From NCBI GenBank assembly GCA_021825465.1, contig JAKAGX010000010.1:1-23327 (forward strand): a DNA stretch of 23,327 nucleotides. The letters are read 5' to 3'. The notes beneath the pieces were generated by a model, which was given only the letters and a program-made list of their open reading frames with translations, made no database searches and was not told the DNA's origin. The stretch comes from a bacterium (GTDB lineage Bacteria > Patescibacteriota > Minisyncoccia > UBA6257 > GWB1-50-10). Made by a program: the position numbers and the translations under genes. Positions within the stretch are counted from its first letter, which is position 1, and every line of letters starts with the position of its first letter. This document shows positions 1 to 9,237 of this stretch, piece after piece.

Positions 1-365
1 CCGTACCGTTTGCCGTTCGGTTTGTCCTTCCCTCTCGCTAAAAATATGCGTGGGAACCTTTCTCCCGTCATTTCGACGTATAAGAAGCTCTTGTCGTCCT
101 TTTCCTTGATATTGAAGGGAGGCTGATGTTTTTTAATAAGCTCGGATTCAAGGATCAGTGCTTCGATTCCCGTATCGGTCTTCTTGAAATCGATCGTTTT
201 GATCTCCCGGACGAGCCCTTCGATCCGCGCATCATGCGGTCGCGTGAAATAACTCGAAACCCGCCGCCGCACATTGACGGCCTTGCCGATATAGAGGATT
301 TTCCCCGCCGCATCTTTCATGATGTAGACGCCCGGAGTTTCCGGAAGTTTCGAATAAAGATTCAT
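1..365 (-). CDS. uvrC: UvrC, N-terminal part (excinuclease ABC subunit C), cut by the window edge
   Basis: UvrC makes the two incisions around a lesion after UvrA and UvrB have located it. Only the first ~121 codons are inside the window; the gene continues past base 1. The ATG at 363-365 opens a GIY-YIG nuclease domain: PGVYIMKD at residues ~11-18, ILYIGKAVNVRRRVSSYF at ~23-40 (catalytic Tyr/Arg region), then ALILESELIKKHQPPFN at ~70-86 and a KDDKSFLYV segment, all in the normal UvrC order. The start is supported by an AAGGA-like ribosome site about 13 nt upstream and by the usual short N-terminus of the family. It is the last visible gene of the uvrB-hpf-uvrA-patatin-uvrC series. A 146-bp structured element (402-547) separates it from the gene upstream. 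The identification is firm; the fate of the C-terminal UVR, RNase H-like and HhH domains cannot be seen. Confidence 0.95.
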   Translation of the reverse strand, partial: MNLYSKLPETPGVYIMKDAAGKILYIGKAVNVRRRVSSYFTRPHDARIEGLVREIKTIDFKKTDTGIEALILESELIKKHQPPFNIKEKDDKSFLYVEMTGERFPRIFLARGKDKPNGKRY

Positions 366-401
366 TGTTTATAATTTTTCCTTTTTCCCAATTAAAATCA
401 A

Positions 402-547
402 GCCTGCGAGAATTCACTTTGAGGAAGCTCTCGGAGGCGAAAAAGCTCGGTTCCGCCCGTGAGGCGGATTTTTCGCCGAGAGCGCAGGGCGGCTTTCGCC
501 GCCGGAGTGAAAGAACGCCCGGTTCCGAGAAATGAATTCTCGCGGGC
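402..547 (-). repeat. Structured intergenic repeat element, copy 1 (covarying stems)
   Basis: A 146-bp element lies between the patatin-like gene and uvrC and starts 1 nt after the patatin stop codon. Closing stem: 402-416 with 533-547 (14 of 15 positions pair). Inside, read on the minus strand: the single-stranded-looking TTCTCGGAACC; a hairpin with GGGCG (516-520) and CTTTC (509-513) paired to GAAAG (493-497) and CGCCC (487-491); then a long conserved hairpin, GCTCTCGG-CGAAAAA against TTTTTCGC-CT-CCGAGAGC. The core 424-530 recurs at 10906-11010 with two identical blocks of 27 and 31 nt. The closing stem has a completely different sequence in the two copies yet stays complementary. Function unknown; no clear U-tract follows it, so a plain terminator is not a full explanation. 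Confidence 0.8.
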
Positions 548-548
548 G

Positions 549-1406
549 CTACAGGTCGTTTCCCGAAATGAAGTCGATGAAGCTTTGGAGGGGTTTTTTG
601 ACCGGTTTCGGATAATGCGTTCGTTCCCTGATCTCGCGAATGCTATTTGTCGCTTCATTGACGCCCACTTGAATGATGTCCTTCGCATTCCGGAAGTCGT
701 CCCAATGAAAGCTTAAAACCGGCGGATGGAGCATGAAGTCGGCGTCCTTGACCTTCTCTTTGGCGACTTGATATTCGAGCGCTGAAAATGCATCGACGAT
801 GGTCGATTTGATCCCGGAAAGAGAAAAGTGTTCGTCTTCGATGTCGGGCCATTTGCTCGAGACATCGACGCCGATGACGCATTCGGCCCCCATTTTCTTC
901 ACGATATCGACGGGAACGGGATTTACGAAACCGCCGTCCATTAAGAGTCTCCCGTCGATCTCGACGGGCGGGAAGGCAATGGGGAGGGCCGAGCTTGCCC
1001 GAATGGCTTTTACCAAACTTCCTTTGTCGATGACCACTTCGTCCCCGTCTTTCACATCGGTTGCGATCGCTTTGAACGGGATCCGGGTATTTTTAACGTC
1101 GAGTCCGTCGATCTTTTGGGAAAGCATTTTTTCGACCGTCTCTTCGTCCGTAAAGAGCAGGTTCTTTTTTCCTCTCAAATGTTTTCGATGGAAGGAATAA
1201 TTCTCGGCTATGTCGAGGAACGTTCGTTCTATGAAATCAATGTCTTCGGTTGCGGCGTAAAGCCCCCCGACAAGAGAGCCCATGGATGTGCCGGCAAGGT
1301 AATCGATCTTGAATCCCGCCCTGAGGAAGGTTTTTAAAACGCCGATATGAGCGAGGCCCTTCGCTCCCCCGCCTCCCAGCGCCAAGCCGATGGTTTTCGA
1401 TTTCAT
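549..1406 (-). CDS. Patatin-like phospholipase / serine esterase (RssA-type)
   Basis: A 285-residue patatin-family acyl hydrolase with a Ser-Asp dyad, expected to cleave acyl esters of lipids at the membrane or in the cytosol. The glycine-rich oxyanion loop LALGGGGAKG is at residues 8-17, the nucleophile elbow GTSMGS at 39-44 with Ser41, and the catalytic Asp157 in MDGGFVNPVP. The order and spacing match short bacterial patatins of the RssA/YlbK type, and the length is normal for them. No signal peptide or membrane helix is visible. The ATG at 1404-1406 lies 4 nt after the uvrA stop codon, so it is very probably translated from the uvrA transcript. The TAG stop at 549-551 is followed almost at once by the structured repeat at 402-547. 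The physiological substrate cannot be told from sequence. Confidence 0.9.
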   Translation of the reverse strand: MKSKTIGLALGGGGAKGLAHIGVLKTFLRAGFKIDYLAGTSMGSLVGGLYAATEDIDFIERTFLDIAENYSFHRKHLRGKKNLLFTDEETVEKMLSQKIDGLDVKNTRIPFKAIATDVKDGDEVVIDKGSLVKAIRASSALPIAFPPVEIDGRLLMDGGFVNPVPVDIVKKMGAECVIGVDVSSKWPDIEDEHFSLSGIKSTIVDAFSALEYQVAKEKVKDADFMLHPPVLSFHWDDFRNAKDIIQVGVNEATNSIREIRERTHYPKPVKKPLQSFIDFISGNDL

Positions 1407-1410
1407 GAAC

Positions 1411-3933
1411 TTATTTTAAAACTTTCTTCAAGTGCTCTCCAGTGAAGCTGCCCGCTTTCTTTGCGATCGCTTCCGGTGTTCCTGTGGCGACGAGCTTGCC
1501 GCCGTTTTCTCCTCCTTCCGGACCGAGATCGATCACCCAATCGGCGGTTTTTATGACATCCAAATTGTGTTCGATGACGACGACGGTATTTCCCCGTTCG
1601 ACGAGCCTTTGAAGGACTTCGATGAGCTTTTTGACGTCGGCGAAATGGAGGCCGGTCGTTGGCTCGTCCAAGAGATAAAGCGTGCGCCGCGTGTCCCGCT
1701 TGCCAAGCTCCGCGCCGAGCTTGATGCGCTGAGCTTCGCCGCCCGAAAGCGTTGTCGCCGATTGGCCGAGTTTCAGGTATCCGAGGCCGACCTCGTTCAA
1801 GATCTTCAATTTGTCTTCGATCCACGGGATGTCGTTAAAGAATTTCGTCGCTTCTTCGATGGTCATTTCGAGGACGTCGAAGATGCTTTTTCCCTTGTAT
1901 TCGACTTCGAGCGTTTCCCGGTCGAAGCGCTTGCCCTTGCAAACGTCGCAGGTGACGTAAACGGTCGGCAGGAAATGCATTTCGATCGCGATCACGCCGT
2001 GTCCTTCGCAGTTCTCGCACCGGCCGCCCCGCACGTTGAAGCTGAAGCGCCCCGGTTTGTATCCGCGGACCCGCGCGTCCGGCGTTGAGGCGAAAAGATC
2101 GCGGATCGGTCCCCAGGCGCCCACGTAGGTCGCCGGGTTCGATCTGGGTGTCCGGCCGATCGGCGACTGATCAATGCTCACAATGCGATTCACGTATTCG
2201 GTTCCAATGATCCCTTTGCATTGTCCCGCTTTGAAATGGGATTTATTGAATTTGTTCGAGAGGTTTTTAAAGAGAACGTCGTACACCAAGGTCGATTTGC
2301 CGGACCCCGAAACGCCGGTCACGACGGAAAACCTTCGAAGCGGGAATTCGACGTCGATGTTTTGCAGATTGTTTTCCGTCGCCCCTTGTATCTTCAAATG
2401 TTCGTGGGCTTTCGAGACTGGTCGCCTTGTTTTGGGGACGGCGATGAACTCCTCGCCCCGGAGGTAATCGAGCGTCAGGGATTTCTGGGTCTTGTCTTTC
2501 AGGATCGCAGGGATCGGTCCCTCCGCGACGACCTTCCCGCCGTGAATGCCGGCACCGGGGCCGATGTCGACCAGGTAGTCGGATTCGCGGATCGTATCTT
2601 CGTCGTGTTCCACGACAACGATCGTGTTTCCGAGATCGCGGAGATTTTTGAGGGTTTGAATGAGTTTTGCATTGTCCCGTTGATGGAGTCCGATGGTCGG
2701 TTCGTCTAAGATGTACAGAGCGCCCACGAGACGCGAGCCGATCTGGGATGCCAGACGGATCCGCTGCGACTCCCCGCCTGAAAGCGTTCCGGCCTTGCGG
2801 TCGAGCTGTAGGTATTCAAGGCCGACGTCGATCATGAATTTCAGGCGGTTCTTGATTTCCTTCATCGGCACTTCGGCAATGGCGATGAGGCTCTTGTTCT
2901 TTTCGAGCTTTGTTTCGAGCTTGGTGAAGAAATCGAAGGAATGAGCGATGGAAAATGCGGTAACTTCCGCGATGTTTTTATCGTCGATCAAAACATTCAA
3001 GCTTTCCACCTTAAGGCGCTTGCCGAGGCAGGTCGGACAGATCTTTTCCGACCAGGGGTTTTCGACGCCCAAGCCGTGGCATGTTTCACAAGCGCCAAAG
3101 GGGCTGTTGAATGAAAAAAGGCGCGGCTCGATCTCGGGAAATGAAAAGCCGTCGTTGGGGCAGGTATATTTCGCCGAGAGCGATATTTCTTTGTCCGTGA
3201 TGATGGTGACGACGTCGTTGCCGTATTTCAAGCCGTTTTCGATGCTTTCCGCAAGGCGAAGCCGGTTATCCTTGTTCCGAAAATCGAGTCCACCCGGAAT
3301 CCGGTCGATCACGAGGTCGATCGAATGCTGCTTATACCGCGAAAGGTCGATTCGTTCCCGGAGGCTCATGAGCTTGCCGTCGACCCGAACTTCCGAGAAC
3401 CCGGCGTTCAGGAAATCATAGAGCATTTGATAGTACTCTCCTTTTCGGCCGCGGACCACGGGTGCTAAGATCACCATGTTCCGTTTTTCTTTTGTTTCTT
3501 TGTAGATTTGAATCGCAATGTCGACGATTTCCTCCTGCGTCATCTTTTTGATCTCGCGGCCGCAGAGCGGGCAGTGCGGCACGCCGACGCGCGCGAAAAG
3601 AACACGGAGATAATCGTAGATTTCCGTGATGGTCGCGACGGTCGAGCGCGGGTTTGCACTGTGGTGCTTTTGATCGATGGAAATCGCGGGCGATAACCCT
3701 TCGATCTCGTCGACGTCGGGCTTGTCGAGGCGCCCCAAAAACTGCCGGGCATAGGCTGAGAGCGACTCGACATACCGGCGCTGCCCCTCGGCGAAGATGG
3801 TGTCGAAGGCCAAAGACGATTTGCCGGAGCCGGAAAGCCCCGTCATAACGATCATTTTATCCCTCGGTATCTCGAGGTTGATGTTTTTGAGGTTGTGCTC
3901 CCTCGCTCCTTTTATGATGATTTTGTCGGTCAT
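1411..3933 (-). CDS. uvrA: UvrA, excinuclease ABC subunit A, lacking the insertion domain
   Basis: Damage-recognition ATPase of nucleotide excision repair, dimeric, loads UvrB onto DNA. Walker A of the first ABC half is GLSGSGKSS (residues 32-40), with signature LSGGESQ at 384-390; the second half has GVSGSGKST and LSGGEAQ. The UvrB-binding region (about 130-250) is present. At 840 residues it is ~100 shorter than the usual ~940. The loss lies between C282-x2-C285 and C299-x2-C302, where only ~13 residues remain in place of the insertion domain. The first zinc pair is also altered: C258-P-N-D261 in place of C-x2-C. The C-terminal zinc module (CENCEGHG ... CDVCKGKR) is intact. uvrA lies after hpf and just before the patatin gene. 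The start [17 protein letters not shown] is the family's normal N-terminus. Identification is certain; the domain loss is read directly from the protein. Confidence 0.97.
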   Translation of the reverse strand: MTDKIIIKGAREHNLKNINLEIPRDKMIVMTGLSGSGKSSLAFDTIFAEGQRRYVESLSAYARQFLGRLDKPDVDEIEGLSPAISIDQKHHSANPRSTVATITEIYDYLRVLFARVGVPHCPLCGREIKKMTQEEIVDIAIQIYKETKEKRNMVILAPVVRGRKGEYYQMLYDFLNAGFSEVRVDGKLMSLRERIDLSRYKQHSIDLVIDRIPGGLDFRNKDNRLRLAESIENGLKYGNDVVTIITDKEISLSAKYTCPNDGFSFPEIEPRLFSFNSPFGACETCHGLGVENPWSEKICPTCLGKRLKVESLNVLIDDKNIAEVTAFSIAHSFDFFTKLETKLEKNKSLIAIAEVPMKEIKNRLKFMIDVGLEYLQLDRKAGTLSGGESQRIRLASQIGSRLVGALYILDEPTIGLHQRDNAKLIQTLKNLRDLGNTIVVVEHDEDTIRESDYLVDIGPGAGIHGGKVVAEGPIPAILKDKTQKSLTLDYLRGEEFIAVPKTRRPVSKAHEHLKIQGATENNLQNIDVEFPLRRFSVVTGVSGSGKSTLVYDVLFKNLSNKFNKSHFKAGQCKGIIGTEYVNRIVSIDQSPIGRTPRSNPATYVGAWGPIRDLFASTPDARVRGYKPGRFSFNVRGGRCENCEGHGVIAIEMHFLPTVYVTCDVCKGKRFDRETLEVEYKGKSIFDVLEMTIEEATKFFNDIPWIEDKLKILNEVGLGYLKLGQSATTLSGGEAQRIKLGAELGKRDTRRTLYLLDEPTTGLHFADVKKLIEVLQRLVERGNTVVVIEHNLDVIKTADWVIDLGPEGGENGGKLVATGTPEAIAKKAGSFTGEHLKKVLK

Positions 3934-3974
3934 ACACGCAAAGTTCCCCTCGGTTTGTCCCCCTAGGAGTATAA

Positions 3975-3998
3975 GCGAAGTTTAGTATTAAACTTCGC
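3975..3998. other. Perfect 10-bp hairpin in the hpf-uvrA gap
   Basis: A perfect inverted repeat (GCGAAGTTTA, 4-nt loop, complement) lies in the 97-nt gap between the hpf stop and the uvrA start, 42 nt before the uvrA ATG. The sequence following it on the minus strand (TTATACTCC) is not a U-tract, so an intrinsic terminator is unlikely. It could be an operator, an attenuator or an mRNA-processing hairpin. A LexA-type site upstream of an SOS gene is possible but unproven; no equivalent site was found before uvrB or uvrC. Confidence 0.6.
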
Positions 3999-4030
3999 AA
4001 GAGTCAAAGCCAAGTTCCAAATGGCGAATT

Positions 4031-4357
4031 TTACTTCCGTTTGTCCGTTGACTTTTCTTTGTATTTTTGGATATCGTCTTTGATCTTGTTTTTTACCATA
4101 TCGATCGCCGTCCGGAGGTCGGGGCTTTCATTCTCGGCAAAAAGTTTCTTCCCCGGTACTTCGATGTCGATCGATGCCCGAAATACGTCGCCGTGCTTGT
4201 GATGTTTGGTGGACCTGCCGACCTCCACGAAGGCGGTTATCTCCCCCTTCGTCTCGAATCGCTTGATGATCCGGCCGAGCGGCGTAAGTTTGGTCTCGAT
4301 GTACGTCTTGATCGACGGCGTCAAATCCAACCCCGTGCTTTCGATGTTTATTTTCAT
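4031..4357 (-). CDS. hpf: Ribosome hibernation promoting factor, short form (HPF/RaiA family)
   Basis: A 108-residue protein of the HPF/RaiA family, which binds the 30S decoding centre and stabilises idle ribosomes. It starts MKINIESTGLDLTPSIKTYI, the typical first strand and helix. A helix with KRFETKGEITAFVEVGR and the strand pair around DVFRASIDIEVPGKKLFAE follow, then the final helix DLRTAIDMVKNKIKDDIQKYK, giving the beta-alpha-beta-beta-beta-alpha order. It ends there, so it is the short form without the C-terminal dimerisation domain of long HPF. A consensus TATAAT ends exactly 6 nt before the ATG, which suggests a leaderless transcript. It sits between uvrB (gap 41 nt) and uvrA (gap 97 nt), an unusual place for hpf. 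Family assignment is strong; whether it acts as YfiA or HPF cannot be resolved. Confidence 0.9.
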   Translation of the reverse strand: MKINIESTGLDLTPSIKTYIETKLTPLGRIIKRFETKGEITAFVEVGRSTKHHKHGDVFRASIDIEVPGKKLFAENESPDLRTAIDMVKNKIKDDIQKYKEKSTDKRK

Positions 4358-4363
4358 ATCTTT

Positions 4364-4369
4364 ATTATA
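4364..4369 (-). promoter_or_regulatory. Putative -10 element (TATAAT) for a leaderless hpf mRNA
   Basis: A perfect TATAAT on the minus strand ends 6 nt before the hpf ATG (4355-4357), so the expected transcription start falls on or next to the A of ATG. No good -35 is seen at 16-18 nt. A near-perfect palindrome (4374-4386, TTCTCC-C-GGAGAA) overlaps the spacer. The same TATAAT-to-ATG distance recurs at three other genes in this window. Confidence 0.55.
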
Positions 4370-4398
4370 TACGATTCTCCCGGAGAAAGGTTGCGTTC

Positions 4399-6360
<1,962 letters not shown>

Positions 6361-6373
6361 ACATTAATATGAT

Positions 6374-6528
6374 ACAAGTTTTATTTTCCTTGAGGCAACC
6401 GTCTCGCAGGACGAGCGGGCATGGTCCCAGCCAGTCCATGGACTAGCTGGGGAGCGAGTCCGAGAGCGAGCGCAAATTCCACGCTGGGGAATTTGATAGC
6501 GTGTTGACGAAAGGAAAGAAAAACTTGT
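6374..6528 (-). repeat. Structured intergenic element with hairpins and a pseudoknot pattern
   Basis: A 155-bp non-coding element between the arginine decarboxylase stop codon (TAG, 6531-6533) and uvrB. Its ends pair: 6374-6391 with 6511-6528 (16 of 18). Read on the minus strand, it contains an interleaved pair of perfect stems within 6473-6503, CACGCT with AGCGTG and CAAATTC with GAATTTG, which is the layout of an H-type pseudoknot. Next comes a 26-nt near-perfect palindrome at 6425-6450 (CCCAGC...GCTGGG around CCATGG). No ORF is present. Its placement right after a stop codon matches the elements at 402-547 and 10884-11027, although its core sequence is not clearly homologous to them. Confidence 0.65.
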
Positions 6529-6530
6529 CC

Positions 6531-7085
6531 CTATTCGAAAATGAGAACGGCGGCGGCAACGACGGTCGTCCAGACGCCGTCCTTGTGTCCCTCCGCCGAT
6601 TGGGTGATATTGGTCGTTTTGAAGATCTTCCCGGATGATTTGTACACTTGCTCCCGCTCGTCCCATGCGGCATTCGGGTCGAACTCGAGGCCGAGGATCG
6701 AAGCAAGCATGGTCGCCGCCAGATCTTCGGCATACTCCCCCGCTTTCTCCTCCGTTTCGCCGAATGCGTGGTGTTCGGAGAGATAGCCGTGCTGGTTCGG
6801 GTCGGACGGTTGTGCGAGGCCGACGGAAGAGACGATCAAACGGTTCGGTTCGTTCGTCGCATTTCGGGCCATGACGCAAAAGACCACCTGTCCCGGCTGG
6901 AGGAGCTTCTTCCCTTCTTCCCTCGATACCCGCTTGCAGTTCGGCGGGAAGATCGAACTCACCTGCACGAGGTTGTATTCGGCGATGCCGGCATCCCGGA
7001 GCGCCATTTCGAACGATTGCAGATATTCCTTGTGTCTGCCGACCCCCTTCGTGAAGAACATCCGTTTGGGTACTAAATTGTCCAT
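6531..7085 (-). CDS. pdaD: Pyruvoyl-dependent arginine decarboxylase
   Basis: A 184-residue proenzyme of the PvlArgDC family, which decarboxylates arginine to agmatine, the first step of one polyamine route and also an acid-resistance reaction. The family is made as a chain that cuts itself between two serines to create the pyruvoyl group. Here the site is Ser43-Ser44 in [13 protein letters not shown], with the conserved downstream PG-x-V-x-x-VMAR segment and [21 protein letters not shown]. The C-terminal half keeps the [25 protein letters not shown] block that carries active-site residues. Length is typical. A consensus TATAAT ends 7 nt before the ATG at 7083-7085 and no ribosome site is present, suggesting a leaderless mRNA. 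No other polyamine gene is in the window. Family is clear; substrate by homology only. Confidence 0.92.
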   Translation of the reverse strand: MDNLVPKRMFFTKGVGRHKEYLQSFEMALRDAGIAEYNLVQVSSIFPPNCKRVSREEGKKLLQPGQVVFCVMARNATNEPNRLIVSSVGLAQPSDPNQHGYLSEHHAFGETEEKAGEYAEDLAATMLASILGLEFDPNAAWDEREQVYKSSGKIFKTTNITQSAEGHKDGVWTTVVAAAVLIFE

Positions 7086-7092
7086 GAAAACA

Positions 7093-7098
7093 ATTATA
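7093..7098 (-). promoter_or_regulatory. Putative -10 element (TATAAT) for leaderless arginine decarboxylase mRNA
   Basis: Perfect TATAAT on the minus strand, 7 nt before ATG (7083-7085). No Shine-Dalgarno sequence fits between the hexamer and the start codon, and no consensus -35 is visible. It sits in the 52-nt gap after the preceding gene's stop at 7138. Confidence 0.55.
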
Positions 7099-7137
7099 GA
7101 ATATTCAATATCAATCTAATTGTGGATTACCGGGAAA

Positions 7138-8625
7138 TTATCTGTAGGGTGTGGAAGTAACCGGCTGCATTTCGTTGAATGGCAAGGATGATATGTCGAT
7201 GATGGTGGTTGTCGATTCCCCGTTTCCCCCGCCCGTGATCCACGGCTCCAAAATCAACTTATCGTCGGTTGCAAGTTTCACGTCGCCAGCGGCCGCCAGA
7301 TTTTGCTTTCCGAGAAAATCATCGAGGTTGTACCACATATTCTTTAATACCGCGTAGATATACGTGGGTTCACTCCAAGGCATATGTCCTCCGGAAAGAT
7401 GCGTCGCTACAATGAAAAACCTTGAATCCGGCGTCCACAGTAACTTGTCGGCTATGGCGCCGTGTTCCCCGTCCTCCGAGGTAAGATTTAATCTTGAAAG
7501 AATACCGGTCGTCGAAGCGTCGTTTACGGATAAGATGCTTTCGAGGGTAGTTGAAGTTATGGCATAAACATCTATCTTACCGTTCGGAGACGGATAGACG
7601 GAAAGCGGCGGCGAAGGGATAAACTTGAACGAAGATACTATTTGCTTGCCGTCTTGGTATTCGCTTGATGCTTCAAGAACATTCCGCGGTACTTCTATGT
7701 TCCATGCTGATTGATGTCCGAATTGAGGATCCGGACTTCCGAAGCCGGCTATCGGCTCCATATTCTGAATTGAAGGAAAAATGCCGCTTGCCGCAGGGAA
7801 GAAGATGAGTATCCGATATTCGGTTGGCACTCCGTCGTATCCAGGCAGGTCATAGCGGAGCGGGCTCGCTATGTTAACGCTCGGCCATTTTCTCCCATCT
7901 TTCATTTCGCTTGTGTCTGAAATTCGCCAGCCTTCAGGGTATTGAAAAGTGAAACCATATTGGCTGTCCGTATACGTTTTCCATCCCGAGGATTCTCCGG
8001 TTGTTGTCGTGTTTATTTGCGGGGTTTTGGAGGACTCAATGAGGCTATTGTTTTGTAAGACAAAATACTTCGTGATCGGCATCGTCGCCCGCGCCATGCC
8101 ATCACTCGGGCCGTGATCCAGCATATCAACGATAACCTTGCCGTTTTCTATCACTATCGAATTCACGACGACGCGGTCGCCCAAAAGTTGGGTAGCGATT
8201 TCCTTTGGTTGGCCATTGTCGTTCAGAAACGCGACGAGATAGTAAAAACTCCCGCTGCCGCCCAGCTGCTCGACGGCCGGGACGACAGCATCCGGGGAAC
8301 CGTCGCCGTTCAGATCTCCGAAAGCCGTTTTATCGCTCATGAGTGTTGCGGTATATGTCAAAGTCGCTCCGGCGCTCCCCTTCCCTTCGACAGCCGAAGT
8401 CGTTGCGGTATCGTCTGCGTCGAACGTGAAAGGTCCACCAAAATCAGGCAGCGTATACGCGGCGGTTTCTATTTGATCCGTGGTGAGAGACGGTGCCGAC
8501 GGTGACAGCTTTTGCTGATTTATTTGCGGTTTGTAGAAAACGAAATACGCCGCACCTGCCGCGATTATGACGCCTAAAGCAATGAGTGCCGCTCCTATTG
8601 GAATAAACCCCTCTTTATTTTTCAT
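7138..8625 (-). CDS. Membrane-anchored extracytoplasmic protein of unknown function (PsbP-like segment)
   Basis: A 495-residue protein I do not recognise as a named family. It starts MKNKEGFIPIG and has one hydrophobic helix at residues ~7-30, so most of it is expected outside the membrane, anchored by its N-terminus. Residues ~103-115 (GDLNGDGSPDAVV) form a calcium-loop or FG-GAP/VCBS-like repeat. After a Ser/Thr-rich linker (~195-215), residues ~216-235 (WKTYTDSQYGFTFQYPEGW) resemble the start of PsbP-like domains common in Patescibacteria. The C-terminal ~150 residues are beta-rich with TPDSRFFIVATH, suggesting a propeller- or WD-like fold. No catalytic motif is evident. A TATAAT ends 6 nt before the ATG. 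The gene lies 7 nt after the yjjX-like stop. Export is well supported by sequence; the role is unknown. Confidence 0.85.
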   Translation of the reverse strand: MKNKEGFIPIGAALIALGVIIAAGAAYFVFYKPQINQQKLSPSAPSLTTDQIETAAYTLPDFGGPFTFDADDTATTSAVEGKGSAGATLTYTATLMSDKTAFGDLNGDGSPDAVVPAVEQLGGSGSFYYLVAFLNDNGQPKEIATQLLGDRVVVNSIVIENGKVIVDMLDHGPSDGMARATMPITKYFVLQNNSLIESSKTPQINTTTTGESSGWKTYTDSQYGFTFQYPEGWRISDTSEMKDGRKWPSVNIASPLRYDLPGYDGVPTEYRILIFFPAASGIFPSIQNMEPIAGFGSPDPQFGHQSAWNIEVPRNVLEASSEYQDGKQIVSSFKFIPSPPLSVYPSPNGKIDVYAITSTTLESILSVNDASTTGILSRLNLTSEDGEHGAIADKLLWTPDSRFFIVATHLSGGHMPWSEPTYIYAVLKNMWYNLDDFLGKQNLAAAGDVKLATDDKLILEPWITGGGNGESTTTIIDISSLPFNEMQPVTSTPYR

Positions 8626-8631
8626 GAATTC

Positions 8632-8637
8632 ATTATA
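8632..8637 (-). promoter_or_regulatory. Putative -10 element (TATAAT) for leaderless mRNA of the anchored protein
   Basis: Perfect TATAAT on the minus strand, 6 nt before ATG (8623-8625). It overlaps the last two codons and stop region of the preceding gene (stop at 8633-8635), so the promoter is embedded at the gene junction. No consensus -35 at 16-18 nt. Confidence 0.5.
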
Positions 8638-9169
8638 GCAGGTAGAGTTCTTTATTCTTGAACGGAATGAGCGCGATCACGACGGCATCCGTATAGTACG
8701 TCGTCCGGTCGATGACGTTGTCGGTCAGGATGCCAATTGCTCCGTTTTCCTGCTTCGAGTTCGTGCGTTGGAAGACGATATCATCCGCTTCGCCGAGTTC
8801 CTTCCCTTGTTTTATCAGTTCTGCGACCCGCGGAGGAAGAAAAAACGTTCCCGTTCTTCCTTTGCCGAAGCCGTTATCCTTCGCCTTTATCGCGACCCAC
8901 GCGAACGATTCCATTTCGCCGTTCTTTTCCTCGACGCCGCCTTCAATACCGACAAAAAAGTCCGCATCGGTCCGTTCCTTTGAGGCATTTTCCGTACGGT
9001 TCTTTGCTCCAAGGAAGGTCTTCGCATCGGTCATTGGCTGGTCTGAAACACCCGAAGGGACGGAGATGCCTTCGATCGCGAATTCCTCATCCGGGAACAT
9101 TTTTTTGAATCCCGCGAGGGTCGCATTCATCTTCACCGGATTCTTCGATGCAATGACGATCTTTTTCAT
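8633..9169 (-). CDS. yjjX: Inosine/xanthosine triphosphatase (YjjX / NTPase DUF84 family)
   Basis: A 178-residue nucleoside-triphosphate pyrophosphatase-like enzyme that removes non-canonical ITP/XTP from the nucleotide pool. Family landmarks: KKIVIASKNPVKMNAT at the N-terminus, then GVSDQPMTDAKTFLGAKNR, DFFVGIEGGVEE, and the GKGRTGTFFLPP and QENGAIGILTDN segments in the usual order. The open frame extends upstream to 9262, but that adds 31 residues with no family match and runs through a terminator hairpin. The start at 9167-9169 gives the standard N-terminus and lies 6 nt after a perfect TATAAT. The gene follows the orotate PRTase-like gene and its terminator, so it probably has its own promoter. 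Substrate specificity is from the family, not shown by sequence. Confidence 0.9.
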   Translation of the reverse strand: MKKIVIASKNPVKMNATLAGFKKMFPDEEFAIEGISVPSGVSDQPMTDAKTFLGAKNRTENASKERTDADFFVGIEGGVEEKNGEMESFAWVAIKAKDNGFGKGRTGTFFLPPRVAELIKQGKELGEADDIVFQRTNSKQENGAIGILTDNVIDRTTYYTDAVVIALIPFKNKELYLL

Positions 9170-9175
9170 ATGTTG

Positions 9176-9181
9176 ATTATA
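9176..9181 (-). promoter_or_regulatory. Putative -10 element (TATAAT) for leaderless yjjX mRNA
   Basis: Perfect TATAAT on the minus strand, 6 nt before the ATG at 9167-9169, immediately downstream of a terminator hairpin (9194-9226). That arrangement supports a new transcript beginning here. It also decides the start codon in favour of the shorter protein. No consensus -35 is seen. Confidence 0.6.
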
Positions 9182-9226
9182 TAGAACAAACGAGCCCTCG
9201 CCTAGAGTTTTCTCTGGAGCGAGGGC
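9182..9226 (-). terminator. Intrinsic terminator after the orotate PRTase-like gene
   Basis: Read on the minus strand: stem GCCCTCGC (9219-9226) paired with GCGAGGGC (9194-9201), an inner AGAG/CTCT stem with an AAAA loop, then the T-rich TCGTTTGTTCTAT. It lies 12 nt after the stop at 9238. Confidence 0.75.
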
Positions 9227-9237
9227 AATTGAACTTG

